A stretch of DNA of 64,000 nt from an uncultured Prochlorococcus sp. (GTDB lineage Bacteria; Cyanobacteriota; Cyanobacteriia; PCC-6307; Cyanobiaceae), in the NCBI GenBank assembly GCA_902572075.1, contig CACGER010000002.1, forward strand, positions 18,290 to 82,289. The letters are read 5' to 3'. The notes below the pieces were generated by a model that saw only the letters and a program-made list of their open reading frames with translations, did not search any database and had not been told where the DNA came from. The position numbers were made by a program, and so were the translations under genes. Shown here in pieces: positions 40,576-50,528 of the stretch (within the stretch, counting starts at the first letter, position 1; every line of letters starts with the position of its first letter).

Positions 40576-41787
40576 CTAATTTAACTTGAGCATTCCTAGT
40601 TTTACTTTAAGAGGTGAATTTATAAACATCTTACTCATCACGTAAATTAATTTTGGAAGTGGAAGTGTATTAGTAAGAAAACCTACCCATTCATTGGTCG
40701 ATAATCTAAAGAAATTTGAGAAAAAGCTTCTTAATCTACTTTCGTCAAAACTCATCAGTCTTCTTAAACCATATTGGTAAAGTTTGTGCCTTTGTATTAA
40801 CTCGTAAGGCCATAGGATCTCCCATCCTTTTGTTGCTAGTTCAAGAGAACTAAGATTAGGTTCTTTTAAAAATATTGCTAATTTTTTTGCAAGGAGTGGA
40901 GCTCTTCTTAATAAAGATCCGATCATGTATCCTGATGCAGGATGAACCATGCTTGCAGATCCTCCAAAACCTAGTACAAATTGTTTTTTAAATGGAAGGG
41001 GTAAATTCATTGGGAAAAGGCAATTCTCTTCATGAAAAATTTCACTTACCTGAATACCCTTACTATTCAATCTTTTAAAAAGTCTTTTTTTAAGATTTTC
41101 TTGGGATAAGGCAGGATAACTAGCTAATGATGTTTCTTCAACAAAAAAAGTTTCATTTCCAAGATCCATTGCATAAAGAAAGGAAGGAGATGATAACTTT
41201 TCTTCATTGTTTAAATGATTTGGACGAAAATCCATCAAAACAAACTGATCCTTATTAACTGGTGGCGATGTGAATTTACCGACAATCCCATACGCAGCTT
41301 GTTGAGCGATTTCATTTTGGACTGGTCTTTTTATAAAATTACTTTTATGACCACTTGCGTCAATGACTAACCTCGCCTTAATTCTTAGACCTGAAAAACA
41401 AATTACCTCAGATAGTTTATTTTTCTCTTTAATATCTTTTGCTGTTTCATTCAGCCATTCAATCCCGTTACACTTTTTTAAAAGTTCATTTTGAAAAGCT
41501 TCTTGATTTATTAAACCATAATCGTAATTATGTTTTGTTGGATCATCTCCCCGTTTATTTTCGCCATTTCCAAAAAAACTAACTGTTTTGCACCACCGAT
41601 GAGACAACAAAGACTCTAATCCTAATTCCTCCAATTCAGAAGCCCAAATACCATATGTATTCTCCCATTTTTCATTTGGAGATTTAGTTGATATGCCCTT
41701 AATATTTAGATCTTGCTTGGCTAATTCTGAAGCCAAGCATAGAGCTGCAGGCCCTGAACCTAAAATTAAAATATCAAGTATTTCCAT
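40576..41787 (-). CDS. crtL: Lycopene cyclase, CrtL type
   Basis: FAD-dependent cyclase that makes the ring ends of carotenoids. The N-terminal dinucleotide motif is ILGSGPAALCLASELA, followed by the plant-like WENTYGIWASELEELG and the late FGGSASMVHPASGYMIG block. Length 403 matches Prochlorococcus CrtL proteins. These organisms have two paralogues, a beta cyclase and an epsilon/beta one; I cannot tell by eye which this is, though beta is the more common neighbour of gyrA in my recollection. It is 22 bases downstream of gyrA. Confidence 0.9.
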   Translation of the reverse strand: MEILDILILGSGPAALCLASELAKQDLNIKGISTKSPNEKWENTYGIWASELEELGLESLLSHRWCKTVSFFGNGENKRGDDPTKHNYDYGLINQEAFQNELLKKCNGIEWLNETAKDIKEKNKLSEVICFSGLRIKARLVIDASGHKSNFIKRPVQNEIAQQAAYGIVGKFTSPPVNKDQFVLMDFRPNHLNNEEKLSSPSFLYAMDLGNETFFVEETSLASYPALSQENLKKRLFKRLNSKGIQVSEIFHEENCLFPMNLPLPFKKQFVLGFGGSASMVHPASGYMIGSLLRRAPLLAKKLAIFLKEPNLSSLELATKGWEILWPYELIQRHKLYQYGLRRLMSFDESRLRSFFSNFFRLSTNEWVGFLTNTLPLPKLIYVMSKMFINSPLKVKLGMLKLN

Positions 41788-41809
41788 ATTAACTAATAAA
41801 CCATTTTTT

Positions 41810-44407
41810 TTAATTTTCTTTGCCTTGGTTGAATTGGTCTGTTTCTTCTATTTGTTCATGAGGAACTAATACAACTTCTGATAAATGATCACCTTCATCT
41901 AATCTTTGTAATTTTACTCCAGTAGCTGCTCTAGATTGCTGGGATATTTTATCTGCGTTTGTTCTCACTATCACACCTTTTTCGGTCACAAAAAGTAATT
42001 CTTCCCCTTCTCCAAGGACCTTCAAGCAAACTAATACATCATCTTTAATTCTGAATTTTATCGCTCTCAAACCCATGCCTGCTCTTTTTTGTAATCTAAA
42101 CTGAGTTACAGGTACTCTTTTACCAAGTCCAAAGGCACTTGCTATTAGTACCCAAGGACCTTCTGAAGAGTTAACTTCAAGATTTTCATCAGATTCTTTC
42201 GTGAGATCTTCACTTTTAGCTAATCGCTCAACTAAATCAGATGTTAAAACATCCATCGATACAAGATTGTCTCCTTTCCTAAGGTTCATAGATTTAACCC
42301 CCCTTGCCGTCCTGCCAAGTGGCCTTAATTCGTTAACATCTAGTCTGAAATGAATAGCCATTCCTATTCTTGATCCAATCAAAACACTGTCTCCTTCTTT
42401 TGATAATCTAACCCAAGTTAAAGCATCTCCATCCTCAAGATTTATTGCTATTAATCCATTAGATCGAATTTTTGAGAAAGCAGAAAGTGAAGTTCTTTTT
42501 ATAAATCCAGCCTTGGTTAGCATTAATAGATAACAATCGTTATCAAAAGAATCTACTGCAACTAGCGAGGTTATCTTTTCTTCTCTTGGTATTGGGAGAA
42601 GTTGAACAGATGGAGTACCTTTAGCCGTTCTGCTACTCATGGGAACTCTATATGCTGGCAGAGCATAAGATACCCCTCTATCACTGAAAAGCAAAAGAGT
42701 ATCATGATCATTACAGCTTATAAATAGTTTTACTTCATCATCTTCTTGTGTCTTTGTTCCAGCTTTACCTCTAGACCCACGACTTGTAGATTCGAATTCA
42801 TTAACCGGCATCCTTTTTAAATAACCTGCTTCAGTCAATAAAACTACAGATCTGTCATTAGCGATAAGATCAATATCATCTAGGCCACCGCCTAAATCAA
42901 GTATTTCTGTTTTTCTTGGAGAGGAAAATCTTTCATCGATTTTATTGAGTTCTTCTAGAATAATTTCAAAAATTCTTTCTTTACTATTCAATATTTGTTG
43001 ATATAAGTTTATTTTTCTGGTTAACTCATCATGTTCCCCTTTGATTTTGTCTGCTTCTAGCGCTGTTAATCTTCTTAATTGCATTTGTAAAATAGCTTCT
43101 GCCTGTGTGGCAGATAACTCATGATCAGTTTGTAATTTTTCTCTGGCTGAAACTGTATCTTTAGCTGATCTTATTAGATTAATAATCTCATCCATAGCAC
43201 CCAATGCTAATAAAAGACCTTTTACGATATGATCCCTCTCTTCAGCCTTTTTTAATAAAAATCCTGTTCTTCGCTTTATTGTATCCACTCTGAAGTCTAG
43301 AAATACATCTAACATTTTCCTGAGTGAAAGAGTTGTGGGCTCTCCTTTTACTAAAGCAAGAATATTTGCACTAAAGTTATTTTGTAGAGGTGTTAACTTA
43401 AATAAATTATTCAAAACTACTTGTGGATAGGCATCCCTTTTTAGTTCAATAACAATCCTCATTCCATCTCGATCACTTTCATCTCTAATATCAGAAATAC
43501 CTTCTAATTTTTTTTCATTAACCAAGTCAGCAATTCTTTCTATCAATGCCGCTTTATTAGTTTGAAATGGAAGCTCTGTAATTATTACTGCGTCTTTTTC
43601 TGCTCTACCAGTGGATTTAATTTGCTCAATATTTGCTACACCTCTCATAGTTATTGACCCCCTTCCTGTTTGGAAAGTTTCTTTGATACCCTCTCTGCCT
43701 AAGATTTGACCACCTGTGGGAAAATCAGGACCTTTAATTATTTCAAAAAGTTCTCTATCTTCAATTGAAGGGTCTTTAATTATTGATTTAAGACCATTAA
43801 TTAATTCCCCTAAGTTATGAGGTGGAATATTAGTTGCCATTCCTACTGCTATACCAGATGATCCATTTAGAAGTAGTTGAGGAATCCGAGCAGGTAAAAC
43901 TGTTGGCTCTTGCTGAGAGCCATCAAAATTATCGACGAAATCTACAGTCTCAGATTCAATATCCTCTAATAAACTTTCATCTGTAAGAGATTGTAAACGA
44001 GATTCTGTATATCTCATTGCTGCTGGAGGGTCGTTATCCACAGAACCAAAGTTTCCATGGCCATCTATTAGTGGCATCCTCATAGAGAAATCCTGAGCCA
44101 TCCTAACCAAAGCATCATAAACAGCAGTATCGCCATGAGGGTGATATTTACCTAGTACTTCTCCAACAACTCTTGCACATTTTCTGTATGGTCTGCCGCT
44201 AGTTAAACCAAGTTCATACATTGCATAAAGAATTCTTCTATGAACAGGTTTTAATCCATCTCTTGCATCAGGAAGAGCACGACCAACTATTACGCTCATT
44301 GCATACTCAAGGTATGAGCGAGACATCTCATTTCTTAAGTCAGTCTGAATAATTCGGTCGTTATCTTCGCTTAATCCTGAGTTATCAGAATCTAAAATAT
44401 CAGACAT
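41810..44407 (-). CDS. gyrA: DNA gyrase subunit A (type II topoisomerase A subunit)
   Basis: Breakage-and-rejoining subunit of type II topoisomerase. The catalytic Tyr133 is in [10 protein letters not shown]; the quinolone-region block [17 protein letters not shown] precedes it. The coiled-coil arm follows (about 365-500), then a six-blade beta-pinwheel C-terminal domain. The gyrase hallmark QRRGGKG box is altered here to about TSRGSRGK (541-548), so assignment as gyrase rather than topoisomerase IV rests on overall similarity. Length 865. The start at ATG 44407 is clear. Confidence 0.92.
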   Translation of the reverse strand: MSDILDSDNSGLSEDNDRIIQTDLRNEMSRSYLEYAMSVIVGRALPDARDGLKPVHRRILYAMYELGLTSGRPYRKCARVVGEVLGKYHPHGDTAVYDALVRMAQDFSMRMPLIDGHGNFGSVDNDPPAAMRYTESRLQSLTDESLLEDIESETVDFVDNFDGSQQEPTVLPARIPQLLLNGSSGIAVGMATNIPPHNLGELINGLKSIIKDPSIEDRELFEIIKGPDFPTGGQILGREGIKETFQTGRGSITMRGVANIEQIKSTGRAEKDAVIITELPFQTNKAALIERIADLVNEKKLEGISDIRDESDRDGMRIVIELKRDAYPQVVLNNLFKLTPLQNNFSANILALVKGEPTTLSLRKMLDVFLDFRVDTIKRRTGFLLKKAEERDHIVKGLLLALGAMDEIINLIRSAKDTVSAREKLQTDHELSATQAEAILQMQLRRLTALEADKIKGEHDELTRKINLYQQILNSKERIFEIILEELNKIDERFSSPRKTEILDLGGGLDDIDLIANDRSVVLLTEAGYLKRMPVNEFESTSRGSRGKAGTKTQEDDEVKLFISCNDHDTLLLFSDRGVSYALPAYRVPMSSRTAKGTPSVQLLPIPREEKITSLVAVDSFDNDCYLLMLTKAGFIKRTSLSAFSKIRSNGLIAINLEDGDALTWVRLSKEGDSVLIGSRIGMAIHFRLDVNELRPLGRTARGVKSMNLRKGDNLVSMDVLTSDLVERLAKSEDLTKESDENLEVNSSEGPWVLIASAFGLGKRVPVTQFRLQKRAGMGLRAIKFRIKDDVLVCLKVLGEGEELLFVTEKGVIVRTNADKISQQSRAATGVKLQRLDEGDHLSEVVLVPHEQIEETDQFNQGKEN

Positions 44408-44587
44408 ATAAAAATCCTTTTTTTAATAATAATCGTTGATTGTCATAATGAATAAAAAAAAATATTTATTTAATTCTCAAATACTCACATTTACACACAA
44501 ATCAAAATAAAACCTGTTGTTTTTGAATAAACCTTGGCTTATTACCCCTTTAGTTGTTAATTTATTCAAAATAAAGAGAAAAATTCC

Positions 44588-45751
44588 GTGAATATTGAAC
44601 TTGGTTTAAATAAAAAAGTCAGAAGGGCTTATGGCATTGATGAAATAGCTTTAGTCCCGGGGAATAGAACACTTGATTACGATTTAACTGATCCTTCTTG
44701 GTCAATAGGCGATATCAAAAGAGAAGTTCCGATCGTGGCTAGTGCCATGGACAGTGTTGTCGATGTAAATACGGCTATAGAACTCACAAAATTAGGTTCC
44801 CTAGGGGTTATTAATATGGAGGGCATACAAACAAGATATGAAAACCCTAATGAAATATTGAACCAAATTGCATCAGTCGGGAAGAATGAGTTTGTTCCGT
44901 TAATGCAGAAGATATACAGTGAACCCGTCAAGGAGGGATTGATTTTACAAAGAATAAATGAGGTCAAAGAAGGAGGAGGTATCGCTGCTTTTAGTGGGAC
45001 ACCTCAAGCTGCTATAAAATTTAAAGAAACACTTAATAATTCCAAAATAGATTTATTTTTTCTCCAAGGAACAGTTGTTTCAACTGAACATATTGTTATG
45101 GAAGGTAAGGAAACCTTAAATATTAAAGATCTTTGTCAATCTATGAATGTCCCAGTCGTAGCAGGAAATTGTGTTACTTATGAAGTTGCAAAACTTCTCA
45201 TGGATGCTGGAGTCGCAGGATTAATGGTTGGGATAGGACCTGGAGCGGCATGTACATCAAGAGGAGTGCTGGGAATTGGAATCCCTCAAGCAACTGCAAT
45301 TGCTGATTGTAGTGCGGCAAGAAATGATTACTTTAAAGAAAGTGGTCGTTATATTCCTATTATTGGTGATGGAGGAATTGTGACGGGTGGAGATATCTGT
45401 AAATGTTTAGCATGTGGATCAGATGCTGTAATGATTGGATCCCCAATAGCTAAATCCTCAAACGCTCCAGGTAAAGGATTTCACTGGGGGATGGCTACTC
45501 CAAGTCCAGTATTGCCAAGGGGCACAAGAATTGAAGTTGGTTCTACAGGATCCTTAGAAAGGATAATTAAAGGCCCTGCCTTACTTGATGATGGGACACA
45601 TAACTTGTTAGGAGCTATTAGAACCTCAATGAGTACTCTTGGGGCAAAAAATATTAAAGAAATGCAAGAAGTTGAAATAGTTATCGCACCATCGCTTCTT
45701 ACAGAGGGTAAGGTTTATCAAAAAGCTCAGCAGCTTGGGATGGGTAAGTAG
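44588..45751 (+). CDS. guaB3: GuaB3 family IMP dehydrogenase-related protein
   Basis: IMP dehydrogenase-family barrel protein of 387 residues, without the CBS pair found in standard IMPDH. The loop Cys is in IGPGAACTSRGVLGIGIPQ, with ALVPGNRTL near the start, ASAMDSVV, and the monovalent-cation/phosphate block GDGGIVTGGDICKCLACGSDAVMIGSP. The family is named IMP_DH_rel_2/GuaB3 and is common in cyanobacteria and actinobacteria. IMP to XMP oxidation is plausible. Starts with GTG. The yfr1 sRNA gene follows after about 80 bases. Confidence 0.92.
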   Translation: MNIELGLNKKVRRAYGIDEIALVPGNRTLDYDLTDPSWSIGDIKREVPIVASAMDSVVDVNTAIELTKLGSLGVINMEGIQTRYENPNEILNQIASVGKNEFVPLMQKIYSEPVKEGLILQRINEVKEGGGIAAFSGTPQAAIKFKETLNNSKIDLFFLQGTVVSTEHIVMEGKETLNIKDLCQSMNVPVVAGNCVTYEVAKLLMDAGVAGLMVGIGPGAACTSRGVLGIGIPQATAIADCSAARNDYFKESGRYIPIIGDGGIVTGGDICKCLACGSDAVMIGSPIAKSSNAPGKGFHWGMATPSPVLPRGTRIEVGSTGSLERIIKGPALLDDGTHNLLGAIRTSMSTLGAKNIKEMQEVEIVIAPSLLTEGKVYQKAQQLGMGK

Positions 45752-45797
45752 TTCATTTAGTTCAAGATTATAAAACCTTAGTGAATTAAAGATTAAA

Positions 45798-45827
45798 TTG
45801 AAAAATTTTCTAATTAGGAGTTATTAT
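45798..45827 (+). promoter_or_regulatory. Likely promoter of yfr1
   Basis: TTGAAA at 45798-45803 and TATTAT at 45822-45827 are separated by 18 bases. The first base of the predicted RNA lies 7-9 bases after the -10 box. This fits a housekeeping sigma-70-type promoter and the expected strong expression of Yfr1. Confidence 0.6.
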
Positions 45828-45833
45828 TAAATG

Positions 45834-45890
45834 ATGGGGGTAACCCCATACTCCTCACACACTAAATCGCCCGATTAATCGGGCTTTTTT
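45834..45890 (+). ncRNA. yfr1: Small RNA Yfr1
   Basis: Two hairpins flank an unpaired stretch. Hairpin 1 is ATGGGG-loop-CCCCAT (45834-45849); the linker begins with the ultraconserved Yfr1 core ACTCCTCACAC (45850-45860); hairpin 2 is the 16-base palindrome with stem GCCCGAT/ATCGGGC (45869-45884) followed by six T, a terminator. Yfr1 is known to be near 54-65 bases long in cyanobacteria, to lie between guaB and trxA in Prochlorococcus, and to base-pair through the core with porin mRNAs. The exact 5' end (45834-45836) is inferred. Confidence 0.93.
45869..45890 (+). terminator. Rho-independent terminator of yfr1
   Basis: A perfect 16-base palindrome (GCCCGATTAATCGGGC) gives a GC-rich stem followed by TTTTTT. 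It is the 3' hairpin of Yfr1 and would also stop read-through from guaB3 into trxA. Confidence 0.9.
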
Positions 45891-45981
45891 AGATATTTTG
45901 TTACTTATATTATTTTATCTGTAATGAAATCATCACTTAGAAGAATTGCCTGCTAAATTTTCAAAAAGGAATACTTAAATT

Positions 45982-46305
45982 ATGTCATCAGCTCCAGCCG
46001 TAACTGATTCTTCATTTGACAAGGATGTACTGCAAAGTGATCTACCAGTATTGGTTGATTTTTGGGCACCATGGTGCGGCCCATGTAGGATGGTCGCTCC
46101 AGTTGTAGAAGAAATCTCAAAAGACTTTGAAGGGAAAATTAAAGTTTTTAAATTAAACACAGATGAGAATCCAAATGTAGCCAGCCAATATGGAATTAGA
46201 AGTATTCCTACATTAATGATCTTTAAAGGAGGTCAAAAGGTTGATACCGTTGTTGGTGCTGTGCCAAAAGCAACTCTTTCGAGCACTTTAACTAAGCATT
46301 TATAA
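45982..46305 (+). CDS. trxA: Thioredoxin
   Basis: Dithiol-disulfide reductase of 107 residues. The active site WCGPC holds Cys32 and Cys35, preceded by [23 protein letters not shown] carries the cis-proline. This is the standard m-type thioredoxin of cyanobacteria that carries light-derived electrons from ferredoxin-thioredoxin reductase to target enzymes. It has its own leader after the yfr1 terminator, and hisH follows after 11 bases. Confidence 0.97.
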   Translation: MSSAPAVTDSSFDKDVLQSDLPVLVDFWAPWCGPCRMVAPVVEEISKDFEGKIKVFKLNTDENPNVASQYGIRSIPTLMIFKGGQKVDTVVGAVPKATLSSTLTKHL

Positions 46306-46316
46306 ATTTAAAAGCT

Positions 46317-46934
46317 TTGCATAAAATTGGACTAATAGACTATGGAATGGGCAATATTCATTCTGTAACGAAATCTCTAGAAAGTCTTGGAGAAGAAATT
46401 ATATTAATCAAAAACTTCAATGATTCTAAGCTTTGTAAGGCTATAATACTTCCTGGGGTAGGAGCATTTGATCCAGCCATGAATAATCTCATAAATACTG
46501 ATTTGATAACTGATTTGAAAAATTGGATTAAAAGTGGAAAGTCTTTTTTTGGGATATGTTTAGGTCTCCAACTTCTTTTTGAATCTAGTGATGAAGGAAA
46601 AGTTCAAGGACTGGGAATTTTAAAAGGAAAAATACAAAAAATACCCAATATTGTTAACCAAAGAATCCCACATATGGGTTGGTGCCAACTTTTACCTACC
46701 AAAAAAAATACTTTATTTGGGATTGAAGAATTAAATAATTGGGTTTATTTTGTACATTCCTATCATGCAATCCCGGATGACCTAAATATTATTGCCGCTC
46801 AGGTTGATTATGGCTCTGAAAAATTAACTGCAATGATTGAGATTGATAATTTATTAGCTTGTCAATTTCATCCGGAAAAATCTGGGAAAACCGGAGAAAA
46901 ACTTTTGAGACGATGGCTTAGTAATATTCAATAA
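46317..46934 (+). CDS. hisH: Imidazole glycerol phosphate synthase, glutaminase subunit
   Basis: Supplies ammonia from glutamine to HisF for histidine and AICAR synthesis. Class I glutaminase triad: nucleophile Cys81 in FGICLGLQLLFE, and the His/Glu pair in CQFHPEKSG. IGLIDYGMGNIHSV is the typical start, and PHMGW and VYFVHSYHA are conserved. Length 205 is normal. The start is TTG at 46317, since conserved sequence begins directly there. It is 11 bases after trxA. Confidence 0.95.
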   Translation: MHKIGLIDYGMGNIHSVTKSLESLGEEIILIKNFNDSKLCKAIILPGVGAFDPAMNNLINTDLITDLKNWIKSGKSFFGICLGLQLLFESSDEGKVQGLGILKGKIQKIPNIVNQRIPHMGWCQLLPTKKNTLFGIEELNNWVYFVHSYHAIPDDLNIIAAQVDYGSEKLTAMIEIDNLLACQFHPEKSGKTGEKLLRRWLSNIQ

Positions 46935-46947
46935 TTGTTAATTACTG

Positions 46948-47547
46948 ATGAAGACAAACTTAAGATTAATAGGTGGTAAAAAACTACAAAGTCCAAATAA
47001 TTCTTTTACCAGACCTACAACTTTGAGAGTGAGAGAGGCTATATTTAACATATTGAACAAGAGAGTTGAAAACAGTAACTGGTTAGATTTATTTAGTGGA
47101 ACAGGGGCTATATCTTGTGAAGCCTATAATCATGGTGCAAGCAAAATACTTGCAATTGAAAAAAACAAAATTAACTCAAAAATTTGCTTAGAAAATTTAC
47201 TCTCTTTGGAGAATATAGAGGTTAGGAGAAATGATATCGAAGTTATTTGTAAAGACGTTTTGAAATGGACAAAACCAAATTATGAAAGAAACTTATCATC
47301 TAGAAATATGGATTTAAACAAATTAAAATTTGATTTTGTTTATCTAGATCCTCCATATGATGTAGATTTCTATGAATTAGTTTTAAATCAATTATTCACT
47401 TGTAATTTTTTAAAAAAAGATTCAATAGTTATTTGTGAACATTCTCCAAACCTATTAATTAAAAAAAGTACTTTGTGGGAAACTATAGATGTAAGAAATT
47501 ATGGGCAATCAAGATTAACATTTTTAATCAATGTCCAGCATCCCTGA
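46948..47547 (+). CDS. rsmD: 16S rRNA (guanine(966)-N2)-methyltransferase
   Basis: SAM-dependent methylase modifying G966 of 16S rRNA. SAM-binding motif [13 protein letters not shown] and the catalytic motif [10 protein letters not shown] are clear; [15 protein letters not shown] is the typical RsmD substrate-binding block near the start. Length 199 is normal. It follows hisH by 13 bases. The 3' end overlaps the minus-strand petG gene by 24 bases, so the last eight codons are constrained on both strands. Confidence 0.94.
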   Translation: MKTNLRLIGGKKLQSPNNSFTRPTTLRVREAIFNILNKRVENSNWLDLFSGTGAISCEAYNHGASKILAIEKNKINSKICLENLLSLENIEVRRNDIEVICKDVLKWTKPNYERNLSSRNMDLNKLKFDFVYLDPPYDVDFYELVLNQLFTCNFLKKDSIVICEHSPNLLIKKSTLWETIDVRNYGQSRLTFLINVQHP

Positions 47548-47643
47548 ACCTCTTCTATATTGATTCCATGCACTTACGAATAATCCAAGAAGAGTTATTG
47601 GAACTAAACCTAAAACAATTCCACATAGAAGAGGCTCGATCAT
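47524..47643 (-). CDS. petG: Cytochrome b6f complex subunit PetG
   Basis: A 39-residue single-span membrane protein, one of the small subunits of the cytochrome b6f complex. The translation begins [20 protein letters not shown] and continues with [12 protein letters not shown], the almost invariant PetG sequence, followed by SGMLDID. Start ATG is the complement of 47641-47643. It lies opposite and overlapping the 3' end of rsmD by 24 bases, and is back to back with cytM, which starts 56 bases away on the other strand. Confidence 0.95.
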   Translation of the reverse strand: MIEPLLCGIVLGLVPITLLGLFVSAWNQYRRGSGMLDID

Positions 47644-47698
47644 TTTTTTGCCTTTTTTGAATTTCTTACTCACAATTGTTACATAGAGACTATTTTTT

Positions 47699-48085
47699 GT
47701 GTCAACATCTTCATCAACTGCAGCAGAAAGAGACTTTAAAAAGGAATTCTTAAAAATCGTTTTTATTTTATTGGGAGTTTTATTGATTTGTTTTTCAATA
47801 TTTTTCGTAAAACATCATGAAAATAACAAGTATATTATTGAAACTCTTGAGCTTAATGGCTCTGCTGAGGAAGGAGATGCTCTTTTTAAGATAAATTGTG
47901 TTGGATGTCATGGAATTACAGCAAGAGGATTAGTGGGTCCAGACTTACACTCAATAACTCAACGTTTGAATGATAAAGAGATAATAAAACAAGTTACTGG
48001 AGGCCTAACTCCTCCTATGCCAAGTTTTGAAATCGATCCTGTAAATATGTCCAATTTATTAAAATATCTTCATAGCCTTGAGTGA
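47699..48085 (+). CDS. cytM: Cytochrome cM
   Basis: Small membrane-anchored c-type cytochrome. A membrane helix at about 19-37 is followed by a single haem site NCVGCH (Cys67, Cys70, His71) and a Met ligand in TPPMPSF. Length 128 and the anchored N terminus match cyanobacterial cytochrome cM, proposed to affect respiratory and photosynthetic electron flow when carbon is available. Start is GTG at 47699. The stop overlaps the start of trmJ (GTGA), and petG is divergent. A c553/cyt c6-like alternative is less likely because of the membrane helix. Confidence 0.88.
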   Translation: MSTSSSTAAERDFKKEFLKIVFILLGVLLICFSIFFVKHHENNKYIIETLELNGSAEEGDALFKINCVGCHGITARGLVGPDLHSITQRLNDKEIIKQVTGGLTPPMPSFEIDPVNMSNLLKYLHSLE

Positions 48086-48834
48086 TTTTGGTAAAAAATT
48101 TTTCTAATTTAAAGGTAATATTAGTCGAACCAAATGGCCCTCTAAATGTAGGTAGCGTTGCTAGATTATGCAGTAATTTTGAAGTTGATGAATTGAGAAT
48201 TGTCTCTCCAAAATGCGATATATTTTCTTTAGAAGCAAAAAAAATGGCCCTTAAAGGTCAAAAATTTCTTGAACATTGTAAGATTTTTGATGATCTTCAG
48301 AAAGCAATCTTTGATTGTGATTTAGTTTTGGCATCTTGTGGAAGGATTGATGTAAATAAAGATTTATCTTTTTTATCTTCTGAAGATATATTTCATTGGA
48401 CTTTGTCCTTTAAGAAGATAAATACTTTAGCAATTATATTTGGAAGAGAAGATAGAGGTTTAACTAACAGTGAGTTGCTTCTAGCAAATAAAACTTTTAA
48501 TATTCCATCTTCTCAGGATAATCCATCATTAAATCTTTCTCACGCTGTTTCAATAGCTCTGTATGAATTAAATAAGTCTTCTAAAAAGAATTTAAATAAT
48601 GAATTAAGAGTTTTTAACTTAGCATCATCGAATGAAGTACATGATACATTTGTGGAGTTAGAGGAAATGCTTTTGCGAGTTGGATATCTCTTAGAACATA
48701 CCTCCAAGGCCAAGATCAGTAAATTTAAAAACTTTATTTTGAGGGCAAATACATCAATGCATGAAATAAATGTTTTACGTGGAATTGTCCATCAAATTAA
48801 CTGGTTTTTGAACAATTCAAAAAAAAATAAGTAA
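48082..48834 (+). CDS. trmJ: tRNA/rRNA 2'-O-methyltransferase, TrmJ/SpoU family
   Basis: SPOUT-class methylase with the deep-knot motifs NVGSVARLCSNF, IIFGREDRGLTNSEL and LNLSHAVSIALYEL. Length 250 fits the TrmJ group, which methylates position 32 of tRNA, though the older name LasT covers the same family. Start is GTG at 48082, overlapping the cytM stop by four bases, hence translationally coupled. No ATG lies before the conserved start. The exact target base cannot be read from sequence. Confidence 0.85.
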   Translation: MILVKNFSNLKVILVEPNGPLNVGSVARLCSNFEVDELRIVSPKCDIFSLEAKKMALKGQKFLEHCKIFDDLQKAIFDCDLVLASCGRIDVNKDLSFLSSEDIFHWTLSFKKINTLAIIFGREDRGLTNSELLLANKTFNIPSSQDNPSLNLSHAVSIALYELNKSSKKNLNNELRVFNLASSNEVHDTFVELEEMLLRVGYLLEHTSKAKISKFKNFILRANTSMHEINVLRGIVHQINWFLNNSKKNK

Positions 48835-48951
48835 GTATAAATTTAATTAGTTATTATTCACTTCTTGTTTTGATTTGATAGGGATATTTACTAAAAACAT
48901 TTTCTGAAGTAACATCTATTGATTATTTGAATATTTAAGAAAACTAAAACT

Positions 48952-50043
48952 GTGCCTACTACAAAGAAAAGAAGAGTTTTTCCTTTTACAGCAGTAATTG
49001 GTCAAGAAGAAATGAAATTGGCTCTCTTATTAAATGTTATTGATCCAAGAATTGGAGGAGTGATGATAATGGGTGATAGAGGGACTGGAAAGTCCACTAC
49101 AATCAGAGCCTTAGCTGATTTGTTGCCTGCAATAGATGTTGTTAAAGACGATCCATATAATAGTTCACTAGTTGATCCTGATTTACAAAGCAAAGAAGTT
49201 TTGGAGAAAATTACTCAAGGAGAGAATCTAGAGAGTATTCAAAAACAAGTACCTATGGTTGACTTGCCTTTGGGAGCTACTGAAGATAGGCTTTGTGGGA
49301 CCATAGATATAGAGAAGGCTTTGAGCGAAGGTGTCAAGGCATTCGAACCAGGTCTATTAGCAAAAGCTAATAGGGGTTTGCTATACGTTGATGAAGTGAA
49401 TTTACTTGATGATCATTTAGTTGATGTACTTTTAGATTCGGCCGCTTCCGGATGGAATACAGTTGAAAGGGAGGGGGTATCAGTTCGACATCCTGCGAGG
49501 TTTGTCCTTATTGGTTCAGGGAATCCTGAAGAAGGTGAATTAAGGCCTCAACTATTGGATAGGTTTGGAATGAGTGTTGAAGTTAAGACAGTTAGAGATG
49601 CTGAATTAAGAGTTCAAGTAGTTGATCAAAGAACTTCTTTTGATGATGATCCTGATGCGTTTTCATCGAGTGTTGAGAAACAACAGGATGAACTTCAACA
49701 AAAAGTTATTAAAGCACAAGAAATATTAAATTCTGTTCAAATGGACGATGACCTAAGATTGAATATTTCTGCAATCTGCGGAGAACTAGATGTGGATGGT
49801 TTACGTGGAGATATTGTTACAAATCGATCGGCAAGGGCAATTGCAGCATTTGAGGGCAGAACTGAAGTTCAAGAGGATGATATAGCAAGAGTTATTTCTT
49901 GTTCTTTAAGACATAGACTTAGAAAAGATCCCTTAGAACAAGTTGATTCAGGTGAAAGAGTTATACAAGCTTTTTGCAAAGTATTTGATTTAGATGAAAA
50001 AGAAAATCTTTCAAAATTTCAATTGTCTGCTGAAGCTTCATAA
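48952..50043 (+). CDS. chlI: Magnesium chelatase subunit ChlI
   Basis: AAA+ ATPase subunit that drives Mg insertion into protoporphyrin IX, the first committed step to chlorophyll. Walker [10 protein letters not shown] is at about 41-49, Walker [15 protein letters not shown] and sensor [20 protein letters not shown] follow. The start [18 protein letters not shown] is typical. Length 363. Start is GTG at 48952, after a 117-base gap that likely includes its promoter. It is followed at 2 bases by ruvC. Confidence 0.97.
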   Translation: MPTTKKRRVFPFTAVIGQEEMKLALLLNVIDPRIGGVMIMGDRGTGKSTTIRALADLLPAIDVVKDDPYNSSLVDPDLQSKEVLEKITQGENLESIQKQVPMVDLPLGATEDRLCGTIDIEKALSEGVKAFEPGLLAKANRGLLYVDEVNLLDDHLVDVLLDSAASGWNTVEREGVSVRHPARFVLIGSGNPEEGELRPQLLDRFGMSVEVKTVRDAELRVQVVDQRTSFDDDPDAFSSSVEKQQDELQQKVIKAQEILNSVQMDDDLRLNISAICGELDVDGLRGDIVTNRSARAIAAFEGRTEVQEDDIARVISCSLRHRLRKDPLEQVDSGERVIQAFCKVFDLDEKENLSKFQLSAEAS

Positions 50044-50045
50044 CA

Positions 50046-50519
50046 GTGAGAATAATTGGGATTGACCCCGGATTAGCTAGAGTTGGTTATGGAATAATTG
50101 AGATAGAAAATGAAAGAAAGATATTATTAGATTGCGGCGTTATTGAGACAGGTAAAGATAAAAAAGAAGAAGATAGACTTTATGAGATACACCAAGATCT
50201 TAATGAATTAATAAATCATTGGAACCCAACTGCAGCGGCAGTAGAAAAATTTTTCTTTTACAGGTCAAGTACTACCATTAGTGTTTTGCAGGCCAGAGGC
50301 GTGATTATGATGGTATTAGCCTCTAAAAAAATTCATGTTAGTGAGTATTCACCTGCTCAGATAAAATTAACAATTGCTGGGTCTGGAAAGGCATCTAAGA
50401 AAGATATTCTTGATGCTGTTATGTATGACTTAGATCTTAAAAAACCTCCAAAACCTGATGATTCAGCAGATGCATTGGCAATAGCACTCACAAAACTAAA
50501 TGAGGACGGCTTTAACTAA
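50046..50519 (+). CDS. ruvC: Holliday junction resolvase RuvC
   Basis: Resolves Holliday junctions with RuvAB. The four acidic catalytic residues are readable: Asp7 in [14 protein letters not shown], Glu in AVEKFFF, and the Asp pair in [12 protein letters not shown]. Length 157 is standard. The start is GTG at 50046, 2 bases after the chlI stop, so ruvC is read as part of the chlI transcript; its function is unrelated to chlorophyll synthesis. Confidence 0.96.
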   Translation: MRIIGIDPGLARVGYGIIEIENERKILLDCGVIETGKDKKEEDRLYEIHQDLNELINHWNPTAAAVEKFFFYRSSTTISVLQARGVIMMVLASKKIHVSEYSPAQIKLTIAGSGKASKKDILDAVMYDLDLKKPPKPDDSADALAIALTKLNEDGFN

Positions 50520-50528
50520 AAATTTAAA

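Noticed and set aside
47475..47660. A 61-codon plus-strand frame between rsmD and cytM
   Set aside because: It is antisense to petG, which is recognised with near certainty.
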